Positions 41,315 to 49,187 of a stretch of 64,000 nucleotides of DNA are shown one piece after another. The DNA is taken from NCBI RefSeq assembly GCF_007474535.1, contig NZ_VKNW01000014.1, positions 1-64,000 on the forward strand, read 5' to 3'. Made by a program: the position numbers and the translations under genes. The stretch is from Chryseobacterium echinoideorum. Its GTDB lineage: Bacteria; Bacteroidota; Bacteroidia; Flavobacteriales; Weeksellaceae. The notes under the pieces were generated by a model. It saw nothing but the letters and a program-made list of their open reading frames with translations. It had not been told where the DNA came from and did not search any database. Numbering within the stretch: position 1 is the first letter of the stretch; each line of letters begins with the position of its first letter.

Positions 41315-42859
41315 ATGAAAAATAAAAGATTTATATATAAAAGTTTATCTGTTTTGCTCTTGGCTGGAGCTACTTTCGGAGCTATTTCTTGTAATGATTC
41401 CAATCTTGAAGATGTAAAAAATACAGGGACATTCGATACAGAAAATTATTTTAAAAATGAAGAACAATCATTTAGTGGCTTAGTTGCAGTTTATGATCTT
41501 CTGAGAAAGTATTCTGGAGGTTTTGAAAATGATGTTACATTCTTTAACGCAGCATCGGATGATTTTTATTCCGGAGGCGGAAGCTCAACTGATGGTGCTG
41601 GTATACAGGGAATGTCAAATTTTACAATCAATCCTATTATTATGCCTGCAAGTTATTGGAGAGATTATTATCAGGGAATTGCTAGAGCAAATCTGTTGGT
41701 TGATAGAATTCCCAATGCAACTATGAATGATCAGACCAGAAAAAGATTTATTGCAGAAGCAAAGACACTAAGGTCACTTTATTATTTTGAATTGGTAAGA
41801 ATGTTTGGGAAAGTTCCATTGATTCTTAAACCTATTAAATCAAATGACGATTATTATAATATTCCACAAGCAACTGTAGCTGAAATTTATAATCAAATAC
41901 AATCAGATATTTTAGCATCAATTTCAGATTTACCAATGACTACAGGTGGAGCAGAAAAAGGTAGAATAACACAAGGAACTGCAAGAGCAATTTTGGGAAA
42001 GATTTATCTGTATAATAAGAAATATAGTGATGCTGCAGCTCAGTTTGAATTGGTGAATGGAACTCCCGGAGGAACAAGCCAATATGGATATAAACTTGTT
42101 GCGAATTATGCAGACCTATGGGTAATTGATAATAAGTTTACTACAGAATCTATTTTGGAAGTAATGCATACCAACAAAGGAAATTCTGACTGGAGTTTCT
42201 GGGGTTCTGGAAAAGATGAAGGAAATTCTGTTAATCAAATGATAGGTATTATTTCATATGGTAAAGTAGTGCCTCCTGCAGGTGCTCCGGCAAATAATGC
42301 ACCTGAGATGGTTTCTGGATGGGGTTTTAATCCTATGACTGAAGATTTATTTAATTTTATGCAAGGAGATCCTCGATTAGAAGCTACCGTTTTTAATGCT
42401 AAAAAACTAGTTCAGGATGGCAAAATTACTTATTCTGGGGGATATAAAGATACAGGATATTTCCTTAATAAATTTATGCCCAGAGAAGCAGATAAATCTA
42501 ATTTGCCTGGTACAACAGAGCTGAATTTCCGTCAAAATTATATGGCAATAAGACTTGCAGATACATATCTTATGGAAGCAGAAGCATTAAATGCATCAGG
42601 AACACGCGCTCAGGCATTATTAGATGCTGTACGTGCAAGAGTTGGTTTGGCTTCAGTACCTGTTTCAATGCAGGCTATTAAAGACGAAAGAAGAAGAGAA
42701 TTAGCTGGAGAAGGTCACAGATTTTTTGACTTAGTAAGATGGGGAGATGCTCCGGCAAAATTGGGAACAAGAGGATTCACTGCAGGGAAAAATGAAATTT
42801 TACCAATTCCTTTTAATGAGCTTACCAACACAGCTTTGGTACAAAATCCTAATTATTAA
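41315..42859 (+). CDS. RagB/SusD family surface glycan-binding lipoprotein
   Basis: A 514-residue lipoprotein, signal ending FGAISC with Cys about 26 followed by NDSNLEDV. SusD fold: TPR helices (YFELVRMFGKVPLI, then TQGTARAILGKIYLYNKKYS), and the C-terminal SusD pattern RLADTYLMEAEALNASG, AVRARVGL, IKDERRRELAGEGHRFFDLV and EILPIPFNEL. It forms the lid of the SusC pore and binds the polysaccharide. Coupled with SusC and followed 2 nt later by the GH30 gene, so the four genes make one operon. Confidence 0.95.
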   Translation: MKNKRFIYKSLSVLLLAGATFGAISCNDSNLEDVKNTGTFDTENYFKNEEQSFSGLVAVYDLLRKYSGGFENDVTFFNAASDDFYSGGGSSTDGAGIQGMSNFTINPIIMPASYWRDYYQGIARANLLVDRIPNATMNDQTRKRFIAEAKTLRSLYYFELVRMFGKVPLILKPIKSNDDYYNIPQATVAEIYNQIQSDILASISDLPMTTGGAEKGRITQGTARAILGKIYLYNKKYSDAAAQFELVNGTPGGTSQYGYKLVANYADLWVIDNKFTTESILEVMHTNKGNSDWSFWGSGKDEGNSVNQMIGIISYGKVVPPAGAPANNAPEMVSGWGFNPMTEDLFNFMQGDPRLEATVFNAKKLVQDGKITYSGGYKDTGYFLNKFMPREADKSNLPGTTELNFRQNYMAIRLADTYLMEAEALNASGTRAQALLDAVRARVGLASVPVSMQAIKDERRRELAGEGHRFFDLVRWGDAPAKLGTRGFTAGKNEILPIPFNELTNTALVQNPNY

Positions 42860-42861
42860 AA

Positions 42862-44295
42862 ATGAAGTTTCAAATTTTATATAGTTTCTTTTTAAAAAGT
42901 ACTGCACTGCTATTTAGCGGTGTGGTACTTTTGCCATTATCATCTTGTAAGTCATTTTCTTCAAATAAAGAAAATCAAATTCAGGTTTGGCTTACAAAAG
43001 GAGATGAAAGCATAAAATTACAACAGCAAAAACCAGTAAGTTTTCTAAATTTCTCGAATAACATTCAAAATATTGAAATTGACGATACACAAAAGTTTCA
43101 ATCTATTGACGGTTTCGGATTTACATTAACAGGTGGTAGTGTAGAAGTAATTAATCGTCTTTCATCAGAAAAAAGAAAAACTTTACTTCAAGAACTTTTT
43201 GGAAATGAGGAGAATTCTATTTCTGTAAGTTATTTACGCTTAAGCATTGGTGCTTCAGATTTAGATAGCGAAGTTTTCTCTTATAATGATCTGCCGAAAG
43301 GAGAAACCGATGTTTCACTTTCAAAATTTAGTTTAGAAAGAGATAAAGATTTAATTGCAATGTTAAAAGAAATTTTAGCAATCAATCCGAAAATCAAAAT
43401 CATTGCAGCTCCCTGGTCGCCTCCTGTCTGGATGAAAAGCAATGGAAGTACCATTGGAGGAAGCTTGAAAACCGAATATTATGATATTTATGCAAAATAT
43501 TTCGTGAAATATATTCAGGGAATGCAGAAAGAAGGAATTACTATTGATGCTATAACTCCTCAAAACGAACCGTTACATCCGGGAAATAATCCTAGTTTGC
43601 TAATGGTTTCAGATCAGCAAAGAGATTTCATTAAGCAAAGTTTAGGTCCGATTTTTAAATCAAATAATATTAAAACTAAAATTATTGTTTATGATCATAA
43701 TTGTAACAAGCCTGAATATGCAATCAATATTTTAAATGATGCTGAGGCTAACCAATATATCGACGGTTCAGCTTTTCATTTATATGAAGGTGATATTTCA
43801 GCATTAAGTACAGTTCATGATGCTCATCCAAATAAAAATTTATACTTCACTGAACAATGGACGGGTGCAAAAGGAACTTTCAAAGAAGATTTAAACTGGC
43901 ATACGAAAAACGTTGTTATTGGCTCTATGAGAAACTGGAGTAAAATTGCTTTAGAATGGAATCTTGCCAATGATTCTGAATTTAAACCACATACTCCAGG
44001 AGGTTGTACAGAGTGTAAAGGTGCAATTACAGTTTTGGATAAAGAAAATTTCGCAAAAAATGTGGGATATTATATTATTGCTCATGCTTCAAAATTTGTT
44101 CCTGCAAATTCTCAGAGAATAGCATCTACACAAACCGAAAATTTAGCTACGGTTGCTTTTAAAACTCCTGAAGGAAAAACGGTTTTAATTGTTCAAAATA
44201 ATAATAAATCAGATGAAAGTTTTAATATAAAATATAATCAAAAAACAGCTCTCCTTATAATTGCCGGAAGTTCTGTTGCGACATATATTTTTTAA
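42862..44295 (+). CDS. GH30 family glycoside hydrolase lipoprotein
   Basis: A 477-residue glycoside hydrolase family 30 enzyme, lipoprotein signal ending LLPLSSC (Cys about 29). Acid/base Glu 236 is in ITPQNEPLHPG and nucleophile Glu 331 in YFTEQWTG; other hallmarks are IDGFGFTLTGGS, LRLSIGASD and PWSPPVWMKSNG. Annotated glucosylceramidases of this subgroup in Bacteroidota are mostly beta-1,6-glucanases or beta-glucosidases. The substrate is therefore a beta-glucan, possibly beta-1,6-linked, an inference from the GH30 plus GH3 pairing. It is probably exposed on the cell surface or periplasm, cleaving before or after SusCD import. Confidence 0.9.
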   Translation: MKFQILYSFFLKSTALLFSGVVLLPLSSCKSFSSNKENQIQVWLTKGDESIKLQQQKPVSFLNFSNNIQNIEIDDTQKFQSIDGFGFTLTGGSVEVINRLSSEKRKTLLQELFGNEENSISVSYLRLSIGASDLDSEVFSYNDLPKGETDVSLSKFSLERDKDLIAMLKEILAINPKIKIIAAPWSPPVWMKSNGSTIGGSLKTEYYDIYAKYFVKYIQGMQKEGITIDAITPQNEPLHPGNNPSLLMVSDQQRDFIKQSLGPIFKSNNIKTKIIVYDHNCNKPEYAINILNDAEANQYIDGSAFHLYEGDISALSTVHDAHPNKNLYFTEQWTGAKGTFKEDLNWHTKNVVIGSMRNWSKIALEWNLANDSEFKPHTPGGCTECKGAITVLDKENFAKNVGYYIIAHASKFVPANSQRIASTQTENLATVAFKTPEGKTVLIVQNNNKSDESFNIKYNQKTALLIIAGSSVATYIF

Positions 44296-44432
44296 ATTAA
44301 AGCTATTATTGATTGATAAAACTTTGTTCTCTTTGTAAAGTAGAATTTCTTAGTGAGCTTAAAAATCAAAAGCATTATTTATTAAAAATCCTTGCAGATT
44401 TTGCATATAAAAAGTACCAAAACTAATTATAA

Positions 44433-46655
44433 ATGAAGAAGATATATTTCATATTAGCATTTACAGTATTTGGAATTAATGCGTTCGCACAAAAGACAAT
44501 TGATCAGAAAGTTTCTGAACTTTTATCTAAAATGACGTTGGAGGAAAAAGTAGGACAGCTTGTTCAGTATTCAGGGTTTGAATACGCAACAGGTCCGCAA
44601 AATTCCAATTCTGCGAATGTTTTAAATGAAATAAAACAGGGAAAAGTAGGCTCAATGCTGAATGTTTCCGGAGCAGAAGAAACCAGAAAATTTCAGGAAT
44701 TAGCTTTAAAATCAAGATTGAAAATTCCTTTATTGTTCGGTCAGGATGTGATTCATGGGTATAGAACAACCTTTCCTGTGAATTTAGGTCAGGCAGCAAG
44801 CTGGGATTTAAAATTAATTGAAAAATCCGAAAGAATTGCAGCAACCGAAGCTTCGGCTTACGGAATTCACTGGACTTTTGCACCGATGGTCGACATTGCA
44901 AGAGATCCGAGATGGGGAAGAGTAATGGAAGGTTCGGGTGAAGATACTTACCTGGGAACGCAGATTGGTTTGGCAAGAATCAAAGGTTTTCAGGGAAAAG
45001 GTCTTGGAAGTCTGGATGCAATTATGGCTTGTGCAAAGCATTTTGCAGCTTACGGAGCAGCAGTAGGCGGGAGAGATTACAATTCTGTTGATATGAGTTT
45101 AAGACAACTGAACGAAACCTATCTTCCTCCTTTCAAAGCGGCTGCAGAAGCGGGAGTAGCAACTTTTATGAACTCTTTTAATGATATCAACGGAATTCCC
45201 GCAACGGCTAACCAATACATTTTAAGAGATTTATTAAAAGGAAAATGGAACTACAATGGTTTTGTGGTTTCAGATTGGGGGAGCATTGGCGAAATGGTTC
45301 CTCATGGCTATGCAAAAGACAATAAAGAAGCAGCAGAAAAGGCAATTATCGCAGGAAGCGATATGGATATGGAAAGCCGGGCTTACATGGCTGAACTTCC
45401 TAATCTCGTTAAAGAAGGAAAAGTTGATCCAAAATTGATTGATGATGCGGCAAGAAGAATCTTAGTTAAAAAATTTGAAATGGGATTATTTGATGATCCT
45501 TACAAATTTAGCAACAAAAAAAGACAGCAGGAACAGACTAATAATCAGGAAAACAGAAAATTTGGAAGAGAATTTGGCTCAAAAAGCATTGTTTTGCTTA
45601 AAAATGAGAAAAATATTTTACCTCTTTCAAGGTCTGTAAAAACGATTGCTCTAATCGGACCTTTTGGAAAGGAAACTTCTGCAAACCACGGATTCTGGTC
45701 GGTGGCTTTTAAAGATGATGACCAAAGAATTGTAACGCAGTTTGACGGAATTAAAAATCAATTGGATAAAAATTCGACTTTATTGTATGCAAAAGGCGCA
45801 AATGTAGATGATCAGGACAGATCAATGTTTGCGGAAGCGGTAGAAACAGCGAAAAAAGCAGACGTTGTGATCATGACTTTAGGAGAAGGTCACGCCATGA
45901 GCGGTGAAGCAAAAAGCAGAAGCAATATTCACTTTTCCGGAGTTCAGGAAGATCTTTTAAAAGAAATTGCCAAAACAGGAAAACCTATCGTTTTAATGAT
46001 CAACGCAGGAAGACCTTTAGTTTTTGATTGGGCTGCAGATAATGTTCCAGCAATTATGTATACTTGGTGGCTGGGAACAGAAGCCGGAAATTCTATTGCG
46101 GACGTTCTTTTCGGGACGGTAAATCCGGGTGGGAAACTTCCGATGACTTTCCCAAGAACGGAGGGACAGATTCCTGTGTATTATAATCATTATAACACGG
46201 GAAGACCTGCAAAAAATATTACCGACAGAAACTATGTTTCAGCTTATATTGATTTGGATAATGACCCGAAATTTCCGTTTGGTTACGGATTAAGTTATAC
46301 CCAATTTAAATATTCTGATATGAATTTAAGTTCGACAAATCTTAAAGGTAATCAGACTTTAAACATCAGTGTAAATGTTACCAACACCGGAAATTACAAT
46401 GGGGAAGAAGTGGTTCAATTATATATCAGAGATCTTTACGGAAAAGTGGTAAGACCTGTAAAAGAATTGAAAGATTTCCGGAAAGTTTTCATTAAAAAAG
46501 GTGAAACCAAAACCATCAGTTTTACTTTGACTCCCGAAAATTTGAAATTTTATGACGACCAGCTTAATTATGATTGGGAAAGTGGAGAATTTGATATTAT
46601 GGTAGGAACAGATTCTCAGAATCTTCAGACAAAAAGAATTAATTGGACGAAGTAA
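44433..46655 (+). CDS. bglX: GH3 periplasmic beta-glucosidase
   Basis: A 740-residue GH3 beta-glucosidase with signal MKKIYFILAFTVFGINAFAQ. Domains: TIM barrel with LLFGQDVIHGYRTTFPVNLG, KHFAAYG and the nucleophile Asp 281 in FVVSDWGS; the alpha/beta sandwich with the acid/base region MTLGEGHAMSGEAKSRS; and a C-terminal fibronectin-III-like domain (NVTNTGNYNGEEVVQLYI). The layout is that of BglX. It would release glucose from oligosaccharides delivered by SusCD. A 137-nt gap separates it from the GH30 gene and I see no terminator in it, so it may share the operon; a terminator follows the gene. Confidence 0.93.
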   Translation: MKKIYFILAFTVFGINAFAQKTIDQKVSELLSKMTLEEKVGQLVQYSGFEYATGPQNSNSANVLNEIKQGKVGSMLNVSGAEETRKFQELALKSRLKIPLLFGQDVIHGYRTTFPVNLGQAASWDLKLIEKSERIAATEASAYGIHWTFAPMVDIARDPRWGRVMEGSGEDTYLGTQIGLARIKGFQGKGLGSLDAIMACAKHFAAYGAAVGGRDYNSVDMSLRQLNETYLPPFKAAAEAGVATFMNSFNDINGIPATANQYILRDLLKGKWNYNGFVVSDWGSIGEMVPHGYAKDNKEAAEKAIIAGSDMDMESRAYMAELPNLVKEGKVDPKLIDDAARRILVKKFEMGLFDDPYKFSNKKRQQEQTNNQENRKFGREFGSKSIVLLKNEKNILPLSRSVKTIALIGPFGKETSANHGFWSVAFKDDDQRIVTQFDGIKNQLDKNSTLLYAKGANVDDQDRSMFAEAVETAKKADVVIMTLGEGHAMSGEAKSRSNIHFSGVQEDLLKEIAKTGKPIVLMINAGRPLVFDWAADNVPAIMYTWWLGTEAGNSIADVLFGTVNPGGKLPMTFPRTEGQIPVYYNHYNTGRPAKNITDRNYVSAYIDLDNDPKFPFGYGLSYTQFKYSDMNLSSTNLKGNQTLNISVNVTNTGNYNGEEVVQLYIRDLYGKVVRPVKELKDFRKVFIKKGETKTISFTLTPENLKFYDDQLNYDWESGEFDIMVGTDSQNLQTKRINWTK

Positions 46656-46715
46656 TATTTTATGAGCTTAAACAGTATCTTAATGCATTAATTAACATCA
46701 TATTATTATTTTTAG

Positions 46716-46747
46716 TCGGCGAAGCAATTATGTTTCGCCGATTTTCT
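46716..46747 (+). terminator. Rho-independent terminator of the beta-glucan operon
   Basis: TCGGCGAA (46716-46723) pairs with TTCGCCGA (46734-46741), a GC-rich stem followed by TTTTCTTT. It lies about 60 nt past the GH3 stop. Confidence 0.85.
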
Positions 46748-46914
46748 TTAATGAAATTTTAAATATTAAAGAATTAAATTATTTAATAAATATTGATCTT
46801 ATTGTATTAATGCTAAATTAATTGAAGTTTAACCAGTAAATATATCTTTCCAATATTAATTTTTTGAAAAAAATTAATAAATAAACTACTGATTATCAAA
46901 TCATTAAATTCCAA

Positions 46915-46936
46915 TGTTAACCGAATGTTAACTGAA
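46915..46936 (+). repeat. Tandem 11-nt direct repeat upstream of 47008 gene
   Basis: TGTTAACCGAA (46915-46925) is followed directly by TGTTAACTGAA (46926-46936), differing at one base. The 11-nt period puts both copies on one face of the helix, 38 nt before the -7 box, so activator binding sites are possible. Each copy contains the palindrome GTTAAC. Confidence 0.5.
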
Positions 46937-46973
46937 TATGAAATTAATATGAATATTTTTACATATCTTTGAT

Positions 46974-46981
46974 ATAAGAAA
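46974..46981 (+). promoter_or_regulatory. -7 element (TATCTTTG) of 47008 gene
   Basis: TATCTTTG matches TAnnTTTG and precedes ATG 47008 by 26 nt. No TTG at the expected upstream distance. Confidence 0.5.
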
Positions 46982-47007
46982 GTTTAATTATTAAAAATCA
47001 AAGACAT

Positions 47008-47418
47008 ATGAAAAATAGAATTCAAATAGTAATAGGAACATTTATCATTTTCGGATTTACAGCGGTAACTAACACTGCAAAGGCTCAGACTCAGATGAAA
47101 AATAGCAATACAATTGAAGAAGTACTAATCAGCAAAAATGATGCTTTTGCAGAAATCAAGAAGTTGCTGATACAAAATTTCGATTTTACTAATTCTGACT
47201 ACAAAGAAGGAATTGTAAATTCTGAAGTAAAATTTGACATTGCTGAAAATGGAAAAATCGTCAATGTCCGCTCTAAGGGAGACTGCAAAAATGTAAGCAG
47301 AGAGATAGAAAATGTTTTGTCTCATCTTCAATATAAAATTGATTCTGACAAACTGAATGACAATATGCTGGCTTCATCATTTGTAATGCCTGTAAGACTG
47401 GATATCGCCAATAGATAA
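47008..47418 (+). CDS. Small periplasmic protein with TonB C-terminal-like fold
   Basis: A 136-residue exported protein, signal MKNRIQIVIGTFIIFGFTAV with cleavage near AKAQ. The C-terminal 80 residues have the pattern of a TonB C-terminal-like domain (VKFDIAENGKIVNVRSKGDC, then IENVLSHLQYKID), but there is no membrane anchor or Pro-rich linker, so it is not an energy transducer. Such short proteins are common in Chryseobacterium with unknown role. It has its own -7 box with direct repeats upstream, suggesting regulated expression. A strong terminator follows. Confidence 0.6.
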   Translation: MKNRIQIVIGTFIIFGFTAVTNTAKAQTQMKNSNTIEEVLISKNDAFAEIKKLLIQNFDFTNSDYKEGIVNSEVKFDIAENGKIVNVRSKGDCKNVSREIENVLSHLQYKIDSDKLNDNMLASSFVMPVRLDIANR

Positions 47419-47441
47419 TTTTGTAAAAATAATTGTATATG

Positions 47442-47467
47442 AAACTGCTTGAAAAAGCAGTTTTTTT
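47442..47467 (+). terminator. Rho-independent terminator of 47008 gene
   Basis: AAACTGCTT (47442-47450) pairs with AAGCAGTTT (47455-47463) across a 4-nt loop, followed by a T7 run. Clear. Confidence 0.85.
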
Positions 47468-47532
47468 GTTGCTTTTTATTATCTAAATTTGGCTGTGAAA
47501 CGGTAACAACAAATTAGTAAAACATCAGTAAA

Positions 47533-48030
47533 ATGAACTACGAAATAAGAGAAATGCTTCCGCAGGATGAAAGAAGAGTATTGGAAATTTTCCAACAGGG
47601 AATTGATAGCAGAATCGCTACATTCGATACAGAATTACCAAGCGCTGAAGAATGGAATACAAGCTTTTTCAGCGAATGCAAATGGGTTTTGGAAAATGAC
47701 AGTAATCTTGTAATAGGTTGGTGTGCTTTGAAGCCTGTAAGCAAAAGAGCATGTTTTAAAGGTGTTGCAGAGGTAAGTATTTATTTGGATCAGCAATATT
47801 TAGGCAAAGGTTTGGGTACTTTACTCTTAAAAAAATTAATTACTGACAGCGAACATCACGGTTTCTGGACTTTGCAGTCTAATATTTTCCCGGAAAATGA
47901 GTCTTCAATAAAGTTTCATCAGAAAAATGGCTTTCGGATGGTTGGAATAAGAAAAAAAGTAGGTATGCTGCATGGCGTATGGAAAGACCTTGTTATGCTC
48001 GAAAAACGCAGTGAAAGCGTTGGTCTATGA
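47533..48030 (+). CDS. GNAT family N-acetyltransferase
   Basis: A 165-residue GNAT acetyltransferase, similar to the phosphinothricin/amino-acid N-acetyltransferase branch. The acetyl-CoA loop is in LDQQYLGKGLGTLLLKKLI (Q/R-x2-G-x-G/A as QYLGKGLG), with GVAEVSIYL as strand beta-4 and ENESSIKFHQKNGFRMVG as the C-terminal motif. The N-terminal IREMLPQDERRVLEIFQQGI with ATFDTELPS also fits this branch. Substrate unknown. A TAAATTTG -7 box lies at 47484-47491. The gene appears to be single. Confidence 0.85.
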   Translation: MNYEIREMLPQDERRVLEIFQQGIDSRIATFDTELPSAEEWNTSFFSECKWVLENDSNLVIGWCALKPVSKRACFKGVAEVSIYLDQQYLGKGLGTLLLKKLITDSEHHGFWTLQSNIFPENESSIKFHQKNGFRMVGIRKKVGMLHGVWKDLVMLEKRSESVGL

Positions 48031-48213
48031 AATAATATATGAATAATAAGATCAGGGCAGATTTATGACTCTTAAAGAACAGAGGAAAACTTTAATTTAA
48101 TCTTGTGTCTTATATATAATAACTGAAATACAAATATCATAACATATCTGCATTACATAAAATCATTTGGCATTATGATTGTACCTATCCAAATCAGTTT
48201 TAAAATGATAGAT

Positions 48214-48402
48214 ATGAAAGGATTAATGAAAATAATGGGAATTACAGTTGTTTTTGCTATGCTGACTTCCTGTATTGTACACAGCCATCCGGGTCGGAAA
48301 GGCGCTCCTCCTGGACAAATAAAAAAAGGATATATTCAAAAAAGAGGTCATGGACATGGACATTACAAGCACAAACCGCATCATAACAAACACAGAAGAT
48401 AA
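48214..48402 (+). CDS. His-rich small lipoprotein
   Basis: A 62-residue lipoprotein, start chosen at ATG 48214 (MKGLMKIMGITVVFAMLTSC) because this gives a compact signal with lipobox LTSC; the frame could begin 13 codons earlier at 48175. The mature part has about a dozen His in GHGHGHYKHKPHHNKHRR and related stretches, with Gly, Lys and Pro, so metal binding is possible. I have seen similar small His/Gly/Pro proteins in Chryseobacterium but know no function. The neighbour at 48493 is also a tiny lipoprotein, Pro-rich. A terminator follows. Confidence 0.6.
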   Translation: MKGLMKIMGITVVFAMLTSCIVHSHPGRKGAPPGQIKKGYIQKRGHGHGHYKHKPHHNKHRR

Positions 48403-48405
48403 TCA

Positions 48406-48430
48406 AAAGCATCCTTTTTCGGATGCTTTA
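48406..48430 (+). terminator. Rho-independent terminator of the His-rich lipoprotein gene
   Basis: AAAGCATCC (48406-48414) pairs with GGATGCTTT (48421-48429), loop TTTTTC, followed by ATTATTAT. Confidence 0.8.
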
Positions 48431-48492
48431 TTATTAAACCGATATCTTTGGCATTCGGCTTGATTGATTAAGAAAAATCAAACAGACGAAAT

Positions 48493-48684
48493 ATGAAAAA
48501 TCTACTTAAATTTCTCGTTGTATTTGCTATTACATTCGCACTTGCAGCCTGCCATCCGCCACCAAGACCTCCAAAACCTCCGAAACCACCTCACCCAAGA
48601 CACGGAAGTTTAGAAAAGAAAACGGAAACATCAAAAGACAGCTTCCTAGGAAGTATTTATTATTCAAAGAAATATGCTGTATAA
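48493..48684 (+). CDS. Pro-rich small lipoprotein
   Basis: A 63-residue lipoprotein, signal MKNLLKFLVVFAITFALAAC (Cys 20), then HPPPRPPKPPKPPHPRHG, a Pro/Lys/His stretch of about 20 residues that would extend as a polyproline helix, then a hydrophilic tail ending YYSKKYAV. No family recognised. It has its own terminator before and after, so is a single-gene unit. Confidence 0.55.
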   Translation: MKNLLKFLVVFAITFALAACHPPPRPPKPPKPPHPRHGSLEKKTETSKDSFLGSIYYSKKYAV

Positions 48685-48694
48685 TAAATAAACA

Positions 48695-48719
48695 AAAACC
48701 CCTTTAAACAAGGGGTTTT
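48695..48719. terminator. Rho-independent terminator, convergent
   Basis: AAAACCCCTT (48695-48704) pairs with AAGGGGTTTT (48710-48719), a perfect 10-bp stem with a 5-nt loop. It lies between the Pro-rich lipoprotein and the convergent DUF4286 gene. Confidence 0.85.
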
Positions 48720-48724
48720 ATGAT

Positions 48725-49039
48725 TTACAGCATTTTTTTAATTGGATTCAGCGATGTATTAAAGATCATTATCTGATCGCCAAATCTGCTCTCAATTCTC
48801 TCTGTTATATTCAATAATTCGCTTTTCATAAATTCTTCTCTTTTTTCATTATCTGTAAAAATCAGCAAAAGATTATAATTTTTCCCTTCCTCTATATAGT
48901 CACTATCTACTTCAGAAAGAATGTATTGATCTACATCCATCAGGTTTTCTGTCATTAGAATCAAAGTTTCATCTACATATTTTTCCCATTCTGTTATATT
49001 GCTTTTTATGCAATGAAAAGTTAAACTCAATACGCTCAT
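48725..49039 (-). CDS. DUF4286 family protein
   Basis: A 104-residue ferredoxin-like alpha/beta protein with the pattern of DUF4286, a small soluble family present in almost all Bacteroidota. Starts MSVLSLTFHCIKSNITEWEK, with YNLLLIFTDNEKREEFMKSE as the second strand-helix unit and IMIFNTSLNPI as the last strand. Function unknown. It is divergent from gyrA across 148 nt. Confidence 0.7.
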   Translation of the reverse strand: MSVLSLTFHCIKSNITEWEKYVDETLILMTENLMDVDQYILSEVDSDYIEEGKNYNLLLIFTDNEKREEFMKSELLNITERIESRFGDQIMIFNTSLNPIKKML

Positions 49040-49187
49040 AATTTAATATTTTTTAAGATATTTTGATAAAATTCTCAGGCAAAAATCGTCAAAAATTTTG
49101 TAACTTAGCCCGTTATTAAAATTTGAAAATAAATTGTTTTCAGGCATATTTTTAAAAGTCTGATTATCATTATAATAAAACTTATAT

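Larger units (their letters stand above)
46656..47007. other. 352-nt intergenic region with terminator, direct repeat and -7 box
   Basis: It contains, left to right, the terminator of the beta-glucan operon (46716-46747), an AT-rich stretch, a tandem 11-nt direct repeat (46915-46936) and a -7 element (46974-46981) for the next gene. No reading frame of note. Confidence 0.6.
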
